A stretch of 34,915 nucleotides of DNA from an uncultured Campylobacter sp. (GTDB lineage: Bacteria > Campylobacterota > Campylobacteria > Campylobacterales > Campylobacteraceae): the NCBI RefSeq assembly GCF_937997595.1, contig NZ_CALKTS010000059.1, positions 1 through 34,915 on the forward strand. The letters are read 5' to 3'. A program made the position numbers and the translations under genes. Below the pieces are notes generated by a model. It did no database searches and was not told the DNA's origin. It saw only the letters and a program-made list of their open reading frames with translations. Positions 7,389-14,290 of this stretch are shown piece by piece; the first letter of the stretch is position 1; each line of letters opens with the position of its first letter.

Positions 7389-9265
7389 TGAGGTTTCCTT
7401 CCGTCAAGAGAGAATTCCGTAACGACGACCTCTTTGTAGCCCAAGCTTAGCTCGCCTGCGTCGTTCATCGTCACGATACTGTGCTTTAAGAAATTTTTAT
7501 CGTCGCGCTTCGGATAGTCCTCTCTGGTATGCGCGCCGCGGCTTTCCAGCCTCTTTTGCGCAGCCAAACACGCACAGCGCGCAAGCAGGATCAAATTTCC
7601 AAGCTCGACGTAGTCGGTAAATGCGGTATTCATAACCGGATTTGCATCCGCAACATGCAGCTCGTCGTAGCGCGCTTTAATGCCCTCTAAATTTTGCGAA
7701 AGCAGATCTAGCTTCTCGCCTGTTCTAAAGATACCCATATTGTCCCAAAGCTGCGCGCCTAGCTCTTCGCGTAACTCATACATCTCGTTTGCCTTGCCCG
7801 AGCCGTTTGCGATCTGCTTAAATTTAGCCTGCCATTTTTGCGCGAGTTCGCTCGCTCTTTTGCCGTCACCGAAACTCTCCTGCTTCGCGGCATAATCCGC
7901 TGCGCTGAGCCCTGCGAGTTTGCCCGTTACGACTGCATCGGTTAAAGAATTTCCACCCAAGCGGTTTGCTCCGTGGATCGAAATACAAGACGCTTCGCCC
8001 GCGGTGTAAAGCCCCGAAATTTTAGTACTCATATCGTCAAATTTAGACACTTCGATGCCGCCCATCGAGTAGTGTGCGGTCGGACGAATCGGAATCGGCT
8101 GTTCGATTAGATCGATACCCTCAAACAAAATGGCGGTGTGTCTGATCTTAGGAAGGGCTTTTAAAATTTTATCTTTTCCGAGATGTCTTACGTCAAGCAG
8201 CACGTATGCACCTAGCCCCTCGCCGTAGCCCCTACCCTCGCGGATCTCGGTTTCGATCGCGCGAGCTACGACATCGCGCGGCGCAAGCTCCATCTTTTCG
8301 TGGTAATTTTTCATAAAGCGCTCGCCTTTGTTATTGAGCAGATATCCGCCCTCGCCGCGCGCAGCTTCGGTAATGAGCGCGCCGCCGCTTTTGATACCGG
8401 TCGGATGAAACTGCACCATCTCCGGATCGCTAAATCCAAGACCCGCGCGCAGTGCCGCCGCGATACCGTCGCCGGTAGCGATATAAGGCACCGAGGTGCG
8501 GTTGTAAAACATCCTCGTATATCCGCCCGTTGCGATTACCAAGGCTTTGCAAAGCACCGGATAAAAATCGCCGGTTTGGATATTTCGAAGCACGACGCCC
8601 TCGCATCTGCCGTCAGGTGCGCTGATCTCAAGCAACTCGTGATCGATTAGAAATTTCACGCCGTTGCTGACCGCATCGTCAAAACAGGCGTGCATCAAGA
8701 TATGGCCCGTCTTATCGGCGGAGTAGTTGCATCGTTTTTTAGACGCGCCGCCCATAAAGCGCTGTGCTACGCCGCCCGGGACGCCGCTTTCTTTACCGTC
8801 CACGCCGCCGCTAGCGTTTCTGGAAAATAGCGTGCCGATGTAATCCATCTCGGCAATCGTAGGGCCCGCAAGCTCGCAAAATTTAATCGCGGCGTCCTGA
8901 TCTACGAGATATGCGCCGCCCTTTACGGTGTCGTAGGCGTGGAGTTTATACGAATCGCCGTTTGCGAAGCTCGTAACGCCGTTGATACCGCCTTCCGCCA
9001 TACAGGTGGCGTTACGCGAAGGCATCATCTTCGTAGCTACTACGACACTGAGATTTGGATTACTCTTTCTTACCGCCACGGCTGCACGCAAACCCGCGCC
9101 TCCCGAGCCGATAACGAGTACGTCCACACTAGGAAGGCCGCCTTCGTTGCCACCGCCTCCGCTTTTACTTTTGTCGGTATCTACGCAGCCACTAAGGCTA
9201 AGCGCGCCGACGCTAATACAGGCCGATTTTAAGAAATCGCGTCTGTTGAAATTTGATTCACTCAT
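7385..9265 (-). CDS. mfrA: Methylmenaquinol:fumarate reductase flavoprotein subunit A, Tat-exported
   Basis: Periplasmic FAD subunit that reduces fumarate with electrons from low-potential 8-methylmenaquinol. I chose the ATG at 9265 because GGAGAGG lies just before it. An in-frame ATG at 9277 has no ribosome binding site and would place that GGAGAGG inside the gene. From this start the protein has about 626 residues. The Tat motif is NRRDFLK (R8, R9), and the signal ends in LSGC (C27), which also reads as a lipobox. FAD binding is at GSGGAG (53-58). Catalytic motifs HPTG, TEAARGEGG, AHYSMGG and HGANRLGGNSL are intact. The residue aligned with the covalent-FAD histidine of FrdA/SdhA is Ala86 (SRNATCMAEGG), so FAD is probably bound non-covalently. 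First gene of mfrABE. Confidence 0.93.
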   Translation of the reverse strand: MSESNFNRRDFLKSACISVGALSLSGCVDTDKSKSGGGGNEGGLPSVDVLVIGSGGAGLRAAVAVRKSNPNLSVVVATKMMPSRNATCMAEGGINGVTSFANGDSYKLHAYDTVKGGAYLVDQDAAIKFCELAGPTIAEMDYIGTLFSRNASGGVDGKESGVPGGVAQRFMGGASKKRCNYSADKTGHILMHACFDDAVSNGVKFLIDHELLEISAPDGRCEGVVLRNIQTGDFYPVLCKALVIATGGYTRMFYNRTSVPYIATGDGIAAALRAGLGFSDPEMVQFHPTGIKSGGALITEAARGEGGYLLNNKGERFMKNYHEKMELAPRDVVARAIETEIREGRGYGEGLGAYVLLDVRHLGKDKILKALPKIRHTAILFEGIDLIEQPIPIRPTAHYSMGGIEVSKFDDMSTKISGLYTAGEASCISIHGANRLGGNSLTDAVVTGKLAGLSAADYAAKQESFGDGKRASELAQKWQAKFKQIANGSGKANEMYELREELGAQLWDNMGIFRTGEKLDLLSQNLEGIKARYDELHVADANPVMNTAFTDYVELGNLILLARCACLAAQKRLESRGAHTREDYPKRDDKNFLKHSIVTMNDAGELSLGYKEVVVTEFSLDGRKPQ

Positions 9266-9288
9266 TTTCCTCTCCATTTGGGAAATTC

Positions 9289-9316
9289 TTAGTTTAAGTT
9301 TAAAGTTCTAAACTAA
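9289..9316. promoter_or_regulatory. Inverted repeat, candidate LysR-type operator
   Basis: TTAGTTTA (9289-9296) and TAAACTAA (9309-9316) form a perfect 8-base inverted repeat with a 12-base spacer. It lies between mfrA and the divergent LysR gene, immediately downstream of the predicted mfrA start point. LysR-type regulators bind such interrupted palindromes. The position would suit repression of mfrABE. Confidence 0.5.
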
Positions 9317-9323
9317 AAGCGTA

Positions 9324-9352
9324 ATTTTAGTTTCATTTTTAACATAAGTCAA
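9324..9352 (-). promoter_or_regulatory. Predicted sigma-70 promoter of mfrABE
   Basis: On the minus strand TTGACT (9347-9352) and TAAAAT (9324-9329) are separated by exactly 17 bases and point at mfrA. Transcription would begin near 9317, about 50 bases before the chosen mfrA start. Confidence 0.6.
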
Positions 9353-9406
9353 ATATTATTTAGTGTATCATTTCATAAGAATTGAGTTATCAATTGGAGA
9401 GGCTAA

Positions 9407-10312
9407 ATGAATTTGCATCGCATGGAGCTAGTATTAAAAGTAGCAGAATTCCGCAGCTTTACTAAGGCTGCCGAGGCACTTAAAATCCCGCAGCCGTCGC
9501 TATCACAGAGCATTTTATCACTGGAACGTGAGCTTGGAACGCAGCTTTTTAACCGCACGAGTAATCCCATTTCGCTTACGCACGCGGGAAAAATTTATGC
9601 TAGTAAAGCAAAAGTCATTTTTGACGCCATAAACGACCTAAAAAGCGATATCTCTGAAATAAGCGGCGTAAAAAATGATAAAATTCGCATCGGTTTTTCG
9701 CAAAACGGCTATAATCTACTGCCGTCGCTACTGCCGATGTTTTACAAGAAATTTAAGGATTCGGATCTACAAATCACGCAATTTTCTTCTGCGCTTAGCA
9801 TTCGTGAAACGCTACTTCAGGGCGATCTTGATGTCGGTATGCTGATACTTCCTATCGATATGAGCGGGCTTGACGGGGTTAAAATTCTAACGCAAAAAAC
9901 CTATGTCGCTCTAAGCTCCACCCATCCGCTCTCGCTTGAGTTTAAAAACGAATCTGTTCCTAAAATTGACATTTCGCGCTTAAAAGAGGAAAGATTCATC
10001 CTGCCTAATCAAAGCCTAAGAAGCGCCGAGCAGATGGATGCGTTTTTTGCCGCCGCAGGCTTTGTACCGAAAGTGCTGTGTCGTACGGAGACCTTTGATA
10101 TCGCCAATGCTATCGTCGCAAGCGGCGCAGGAGCGTGCTTTAGCATACCGCAGATGATAAAAGAAGATAAGGCAAGTAGGATAAAGCTCTTTGATGTAGG
10201 CGCGCGCGAGCTCGATAATACGCTGATAATCGCCTACAAAAAAGGCAAACGTCTAAACCATCTAGCGCAGGCATTTATCAAAACTGCACGTAAAATTTCT
10301 AATGAAATTTAA
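9407..10312 (+). CDS. LysR-family transcriptional regulator
   Basis: A 301-residue DNA-binding regulator. The N-terminal winged helix-turn-helix spans about residues 1-60 (RSFTKAAEALKIPQPSLSQSI, shown in part) and a LysR substrate-binding domain spans about 90-295. An ATG with GGAGAGG upstream fixes the start. The gene is divergent from mfrABE across a 141-base region containing an mfrA promoter and an inverted repeat, so it most likely controls mfrABE and perhaps itself. The effector is unknown. Fumarate, another C4-dicarboxylate or a redox signal would fit the context, but that is guesswork. Length and architecture are standard. Confidence 0.9.
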   Translation: MNLHRMELVLKVAEFRSFTKAAEALKIPQPSLSQSILSLERELGTQLFNRTSNPISLTHAGKIYASKAKVIFDAINDLKSDISEISGVKNDKIRIGFSQNGYNLLPSLLPMFYKKFKDSDLQITQFSSALSIRETLLQGDLDVGMLILPIDMSGLDGVKILTQKTYVALSSTHPLSLEFKNESVPKIDISRLKEERFILPNQSLRSAEQMDAFFAAAGFVPKVLCRTETFDIANAIVASGAGACFSIPQMIKEDKASRIKLFDVGARELDNTLIIAYKKGKRLNHLAQAFIKTARKISNEI

Positions 10313-10516
10313 AATTCATATCTCGCAACGATAAATGAGAGATTGAGATTTTGTAGCACTTTGCCTCTGCATTAGCTTTTGCATAAAAATTTTTAGAGCA
10401 GATTTTGCTCAAGTTTAGATAAAATTTCAAACTAAGCTTAAATTAGAATTTTGCCAATAGAATTTTTTATTGCTAAAATTTCACTCACAATTTACGACGA
10501 AATTTAGTGCGAAATT

Positions 10517-12133
10517 CTAATTTTTCACTCCGCTTAAAATATCCAAATCCTTGTTATACACCTTAGTATCTACTTCAAAAATTCCAAGCAACGTGTGAAA
10601 AAGATTATCGTGCGAAAAAGCATCATCCTTATGCGATTTAAGCGCGCTTAGATCATATCTTTCGCGCATTTTTCCCTCGCCTAGCCAAACAATAGCACCG
10701 ATATGCTTTTGCGCCTCGGGAGCGAAAAGATAGGGCATTCCGTGCAAGTACACCCCGTTCTCGCCGAGGCTCTCGCCGTGATCGCTCATATATATCATCG
10801 CGGTTTCACGCGTTTTAGAGTATGGTTTTAAAAAATCTATAACCTTGCTTAAAAAATAATCCGTGTATAAAATCGCGTTATCGTAGGCATTTGAAATTTC
10901 TTGCTGCGAGCAGTTCTCAAGCTCGTTATCGCGGCAAACGGGGCTAAATTTTTCAAATTCTTTCTTATAGCGCTTAAAATACGCAGGCCCGTGATTGCCC
11001 ATCTGATGCAGCACAATTAACACGTCTTTGCCCGCGTTTTCAGCGACAAATTTATCAAGCCCCGCAAGCATCCCCTCATCCCTACACTCCACGTCGCAGA
11101 TCGGATTATTTTGCGGAATTTTAAAATCCTGATATTTTACGCGCAGCGCCACACCTTTGGAATCGGAATTATTATCGCGCCACAAAATTGCCATATCATC
11201 AGCGCGGTTTAGTATGTCTAATACGTTTTGCTCCTCCGCAGCCTTTTCGACGCTAAATTCATCGCGATTTAGCAGCGAAAACATGCACGGCACGCTTTGC
11301 GCCGTCGAAGTGCCGCAAGAATGGGTATTGCTTAGGCTTACGACACCCTGCTCTTTGGCTAGTAGCGGATTAGTATCTCGCTCGTAGCCGTTTAGCGAAA
11401 ATCTATCCGCTCTTGCCGCTTCGCCCACGACTACGACGACGAGCTTTTTTGAGCTTGTAGAATTTTCATCGATATGCGCGTCCGTAGCGATTTGCATCAG
11501 AGGCTGTGAGCCCTGCTTTTTAGATTTTGCGGCAAATTTAACGCCGCTGTAGATCCAATATCCGGGATTTGCGTAGCTGCGTAAAATTTTATGCTCTCTC
11601 AAAAACGACGCATAGTATTTGCTAAATCCAAAAAGCAGCGCCGCGATGATTATTATGCAAATGCCCGCTACTTTGAGCTTAGCTAAAATTTCAAATTTAA
11701 GCGGACGGTAGCTAACACGCGAGCGAGCAATCAGCACGCAGGGTAAGACGCCCAGTACCAGCACGTAAATCGCCAGTCGCAGACTGAAAAGATCCGCTGA
11801 TTCGGCAAAGTTCGTTTGGGCTGCGTTACGGATCATCTCCGAATCGATTACGACGTTATAGCTATCCATAAAATACGCTGTAAACGACGAGATAAAAAAG
11901 CAGATCATCAAAATCGGCTTGGTTGTATAACGCGAGCTAAAAATCGTAAAAAATAGCGTCAAAAAAGCGATCAAAGCCGCCATGTCGCAGACAAGATAGA
12001 TAAAATTTAGCCCCGAAATTCCGTATGCATTTATGATATTTTTGAAAAACGAGAAGTTAAAAAATGCCACAAAAGCAAGCGAGCTTAGAAAAATAAGCTT
12101 CTGCTGCGACGGATTTTTAAAAAAGCTAGGCAC
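10517..12133 (-). CDS. eptC: Phosphoethanolamine transferase, EptA/EptC type
   Basis: Inner-membrane enzyme of the sulfatase-fold YhjW/YjdB/EptA family, which transfers phosphoethanolamine from phosphatidylethanolamine to lipid A. In C. jejuni EptC also modifies the flagellar rod protein FlgG. The N-terminal ~170 residues hold five hydrophobic segments. The periplasmic catalytic domain has VGEAARADRFSLNGY (metal site), SCGTSTAQSVPCMF with the nucleophilic threonine, HQMGNHGPAYF and SDHGESLGENG. No ATG start exists. A TTG at 12160 has no ribosome binding site, whereas a GTG at 12133 is preceded at good distance by AAGGA, so I prefer the latter (538 residues). It is divergent from a PepSY/two-component cluster, much as eptA neighbours basRS in enterics, which suggests a role in cationic-peptide resistance. 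Confidence 0.9.
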   Translation of the reverse strand: MPSFFKNPSQQKLIFLSSLAFVAFFNFSFFKNIINAYGISGLNFIYLVCDMAALIAFLTLFFTIFSSRYTTKPILMICFFISSFTAYFMDSYNVVIDSEMIRNAAQTNFAESADLFSLRLAIYVLVLGVLPCVLIARSRVSYRPLKFEILAKLKVAGICIIIIAALLFGFSKYYASFLREHKILRSYANPGYWIYSGVKFAAKSKKQGSQPLMQIATDAHIDENSTSSKKLVVVVVGEAARADRFSLNGYERDTNPLLAKEQGVVSLSNTHSCGTSTAQSVPCMFSLLNRDEFSVEKAAEEQNVLDILNRADDMAILWRDNNSDSKGVALRVKYQDFKIPQNNPICDVECRDEGMLAGLDKFVAENAGKDVLIVLHQMGNHGPAYFKRYKKEFEKFSPVCRDNELENCSQQEISNAYDNAILYTDYFLSKVIDFLKPYSKTRETAMIYMSDHGESLGENGVYLHGMPYLFAPEAQKHIGAIVWLGEGKMRERYDLSALKSHKDDAFSHDNLFHTLLGIFEVDTKVYNKDLDILSGVKN

Positions 12134-12261
12134 GAAGCGTTCCTTGAGATAAAATTTCAAGTTGAAATTTTACGGCGTTTTGGTAAATACTCGGAAATTC
12201 CGTGCTTCGTATCTCACAAATCGCAGCAAAATTTTTGTGAAATTTTAAAATTCCGCGCGTA

Positions 12262-12280
12262 TTCATCTTAGCTTCATCTT
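12262..12280. promoter_or_regulatory. Direct repeat, candidate OmpR-family response-regulator site
   Basis: TTCATCTT occurs at 12262-12269 and 12273-12280, an exact 11-base period, in the region between divergent eptC and the PepSY gene. OmpR/PmrA-family regulators bind tandem half-sites spaced 11 bases apart. A regulator of that family is encoded about 1.35 kb downstream. Confidence 0.45.
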
Positions 12281-12340
12281 GGAATTTTAAAATTGCGCCA
12301 TCCAAAATAAAATTTGGAAATAAAATCAAAAGGATTAAAG

Positions 12341-12844
12341 ATGAAAAATCTTAAAGCTTTAGGCGCGCTCGCCGCTACATTCGCCCTTGTAGGCGCATTA
12401 AACGCAGGAAACTTTAGCGAAAAAGATGCTAAAGTTTCATTCGATCAAGCGATAGGGATCGCACAGCAAAACTTTGGTGACGCGACTATAAAAAGCGTAG
12501 AAATCGACGATGAGCACGGAAGGCTCGTCTATGAGATCGAGTCGCATAAAGAAGGTGGCGAAAACGAGATCAAAATCGACGCTCAAAGCGGCGAAATTTT
12601 AAAGACTCAAACGCAAAAGAAGCTAAAGCCTAGTAAAATTGATTATTCGCAGGTCAAAATCAGTGCCGCAGACGCTCGCGCCAAAGCACTTAGCGCAAAC
12701 GCCGGCTGGGATTTTCGCGAGGTTGATTTAAAAAGTAACGGCGGTAAGCCTGCATACGAAGTGAAACTGCGCCAAGGCATGAGCAAAAAAGAGGTGCTAA
12801 TCGACGCTGCTACGGGCGAGCAGATCTCGCAGCGTCAAAAATAA
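12341..12844 (+). CDS. Secreted PepSY-domain protein
   Basis: A 167-residue periplasmic protein with a Sec signal peptide (MKNLKALGALAATFALVGAL, cleavage probably after LNA) and two PepSY repeats of about 60 residues (roughly 28-88 and 105-165), each ending in the typical IDAxxGE turn (KIDAQSGEI, LIDAATGEQ). The start is the ATG at 12341, which follows AAAGGA; an upstream in-frame codon at 12314 has no such site. PepSY modules bind or inhibit proteins in the envelope and are often encoded with two-component systems. Here a response regulator and kinase lie downstream, so it may be a periplasmic partner or sensor accessory for that kinase. A direct repeat lies 60-80 bases upstream. The function is inferred from context only. 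Confidence 0.85.
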   Translation: MKNLKALGALAATFALVGALNAGNFSEKDAKVSFDQAIGIAQQNFGDATIKSVEIDDEHGRLVYEIESHKEGGENEIKIDAQSGEILKTQTQKKLKPSKIDYSQVKISAADARAKALSANAGWDFREVDLKSNGGKPAYEVKLRQGMSKKEVLIDAATGEQISQRQK

Positions 12845-12857
12845 GCAAAGGCGTGAG

Positions 12858-13496
12858 ATGAAAAATCAAAGTTTAAAGGGTGGAACAGATAGCTCCGCTC
12901 AAACTAGCGAGGCTTTGGACGCTAGGGATTTTAGCATAAACAAAAACGCTGATGCTATAACTTATGGTACCCAAAATGCAGACGCAGCTAAAAATTTAGA
13001 TGAAAATGCGCAGGATTTTTCGGCAAATTTAGCGAGCGAAACAAGCGAGCGGAATCTCGCGCCCTGCGAGCAAAATTATAAAGATTTTTCCAGCGTGGAA
13101 TGTTGCGAAAATCAAAAAATTTCTGCGGATGCGAAAGATTATAAGGACGAGCGGAATTCTTTGCAGACGCAAGACTTATCAAGTGTACGAAATTTCACTA
13201 GCGAGCAAAATTTCGCCGATACACAAAATTTTTCTGATACAAGTAATTTCGCAAGCGCGCGAGATTCTGCCAGCACAGCAAGCTGCGCGGAGGTTTGTAA
13301 TTCTTGCAAGCCAGTGCTTTGCAGCCGCTGCAAACGCGAAATCGTTAAGCAAAATTTTAAACTTGGCTGCGTAGGATTTGGGCTTTTTGCGCTAAATATC
13401 GCAGCAGGCGCGCTAAATTTTTTAGGGCGGTTAGGAAGCGTAGCGGATAAAAAGGCAAGCGAGATTAGAGCTAGACAAAAGGCATCTGCGAATTAG
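12858..13496 (+). CDS. Asn-rich protein with Cys cluster and one membrane segment, unknown function
   Basis: A 212-residue protein of no recognised family, starting 13 bases after the PepSY gene with AAAGG before the ATG. Residues 1-140 are polar low-complexity sequence rich in Asn, Asp, Ser and Ala, with hexads (Q/R/S)(N/D)(F/S/L)xxx at about 99-137. Then comes a compact cysteine cluster, C143, C147, C150, C155 and C158, where CxxC-x4-CxxC resembles a small zinc ribbon. One hydrophobic segment follows at about 169-190 (GCVGFGLFALNIAAGALNFL) and a basic tail (DKKASEIRARQK). The conserved-looking part is the last 70 residues; the long N-terminal part may be repeat-derived filler. Its place between PepSY and response-regulator genes suggests an accessory membrane protein, which remains unproven. 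Confidence 0.65.
   Translation: MKNQSLKGGTDSSAQTSEALDARDFSINKNADAITYGTQNADAAKNLDENAQDFSANLASETSERNLAPCEQNYKDFSSVECCENQKISADAKDYKDERNSLQTQDLSSVRNFTSEQNFADTQNFSDTSNFASARDSASTASCAEVCNSCKPVLCSRCKREIVKQNFKLGCVGFGLFALNIAAGALNFLGRLGSVADKKASEIRARQKASAN
13154..13267. repeat. RAATTY array with 18-bp register
   Basis: Hexamers sit at 13154 (GAATTC), 13190, 13208 and 13226 (each AAATTT). Partial matches fall exactly in register at 13172 (AGACTT), 13244 (TAATTT) and 13262 (AGATTC). All intervals are 18 bases, which gives the six-residue protein repeat. Confidence 0.8.
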
Positions 13497-13577
13497 CGCA
13501 GCTCCCAACGCTACTGAAATTTAGTGGTGCATAAAGCGAGCAGGTTTACACATCCAAGGCGCCGCAAAATTTATACG

Positions 13578-13595
13578 TTTTTGGCTAAAATGGCG
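13578..13595 (+). promoter_or_regulatory. Candidate promoter of the response-regulator gene
   Basis: TTTTTGGCTAAAATGGCG contains a -10-like TAAAAT (13586-13591) after a T-run. It lies 33 bases before the response-regulator start, in the 131-base gap after the Asn-rich gene. It matches the sequence before the helicase gene (30392-30409) at 16 of 18 positions. Confidence 0.45.
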
Positions 13596-13627
13596 GATTA
13601 GAATTAGCAAAATTTTAAAGGAGCACT

Positions 13628-14290
13628 TTGAGAATTTTACTTGTCGAGGATGAAAAAGATCTAAATCAAATCATCGCAAAATGTCTGAAAAAGGACGGCT
13701 ACAGCGTAGATTGCGCCTTTTGCGGCAAGGAAGCGCTAGAGTTTTTGGATGTCGCGAAATATGACGCTATCGTGCTTGATGCGATGATGCCCGTGATGGA
13801 CGGCTTTGAGTTTTTGAAGGCGGCGCGGGCGCGCGGACTGGGAACGCCGGTTTTATTTTTAACTGCGCGGGACGCCAAAGAAGATATCGTCGCAGGGCTT
13901 GATCTGGGCGCAGACGATTATATGGTTAAGCCCTTTGATTTTCGTGAGCTTTTGGCGCGACTTCGCGCAATTATCAGGCGTAAAAACGCTACTGCGGATA
14001 ACGAAATTATCATAGGGCAAGTGCGCCTAAATCTAAGCAAAAAATCGGTCGTCTGCGCGGGCGAGGTAGTGGAGCTAACGGGTAAGGAATATAGAATTTT
14101 AGAGCTTTTGATGCTAAATCGCGGTGCGATTTTAAGCCGCGAACAAATCGGCGAGAGCATTTGGGATTTTAGCGGCGAAGCAAGCTCAAATGTTATCGAT
14201 GTTTTAATCAAAAATATCCGCAAAAAGCTAGGCGAGCATGGCGATATAATAGAAACGAAGCGAGGGCTTGGCTATGTCGTGGCAAAATAG
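13628..14290 (+). CDS. OmpR-family response regulator
   Basis: A 220-residue two-component response regulator. The receiver domain (about 1-115) has the acidic pair in LLVEDE, phospho-acceptor D51 (VLDAMMP), T79 (FLTAR) and K101 (MVKPFDF). The C-terminal winged helix (about 125-220) contains LTGKEYRILELL and VDVLIKNIRKK-like recognition features typical of OmpR/PhoB (here VIDVLIKNIRKKLG). The start codon is TTG at 13628, supported by AAAGGAG eight bases upstream; there is no competing ATG. The end overlaps the histidine kinase start by 17 bases, so the two are coupled and form one system. The 11-base direct repeat upstream of the PepSY gene is a candidate target. Confidence 0.93.
   Translation: MRILLVEDEKDLNQIIAKCLKKDGYSVDCAFCGKEALEFLDVAKYDAIVLDAMMPVMDGFEFLKAARARGLGTPVLFLTARDAKEDIVAGLDLGADDYMVKPFDFRELLARLRAIIRRKNATADNEIIIGQVRLNLSKKSVVCAGEVVELTGKEYRILELLMLNRGAILSREQIGESIWDFSGEASSNVIDVLIKNIRKKLGEHGDIIETKRGLGYVVAK

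Noticed and set aside
10313..10516. Bidirectional terminator between the LysR gene and eptC
   Set aside because: GAGCA-GATTT-TGCTC (10396-10410) is a short stem without a convincing T-run on either side, so not listed.
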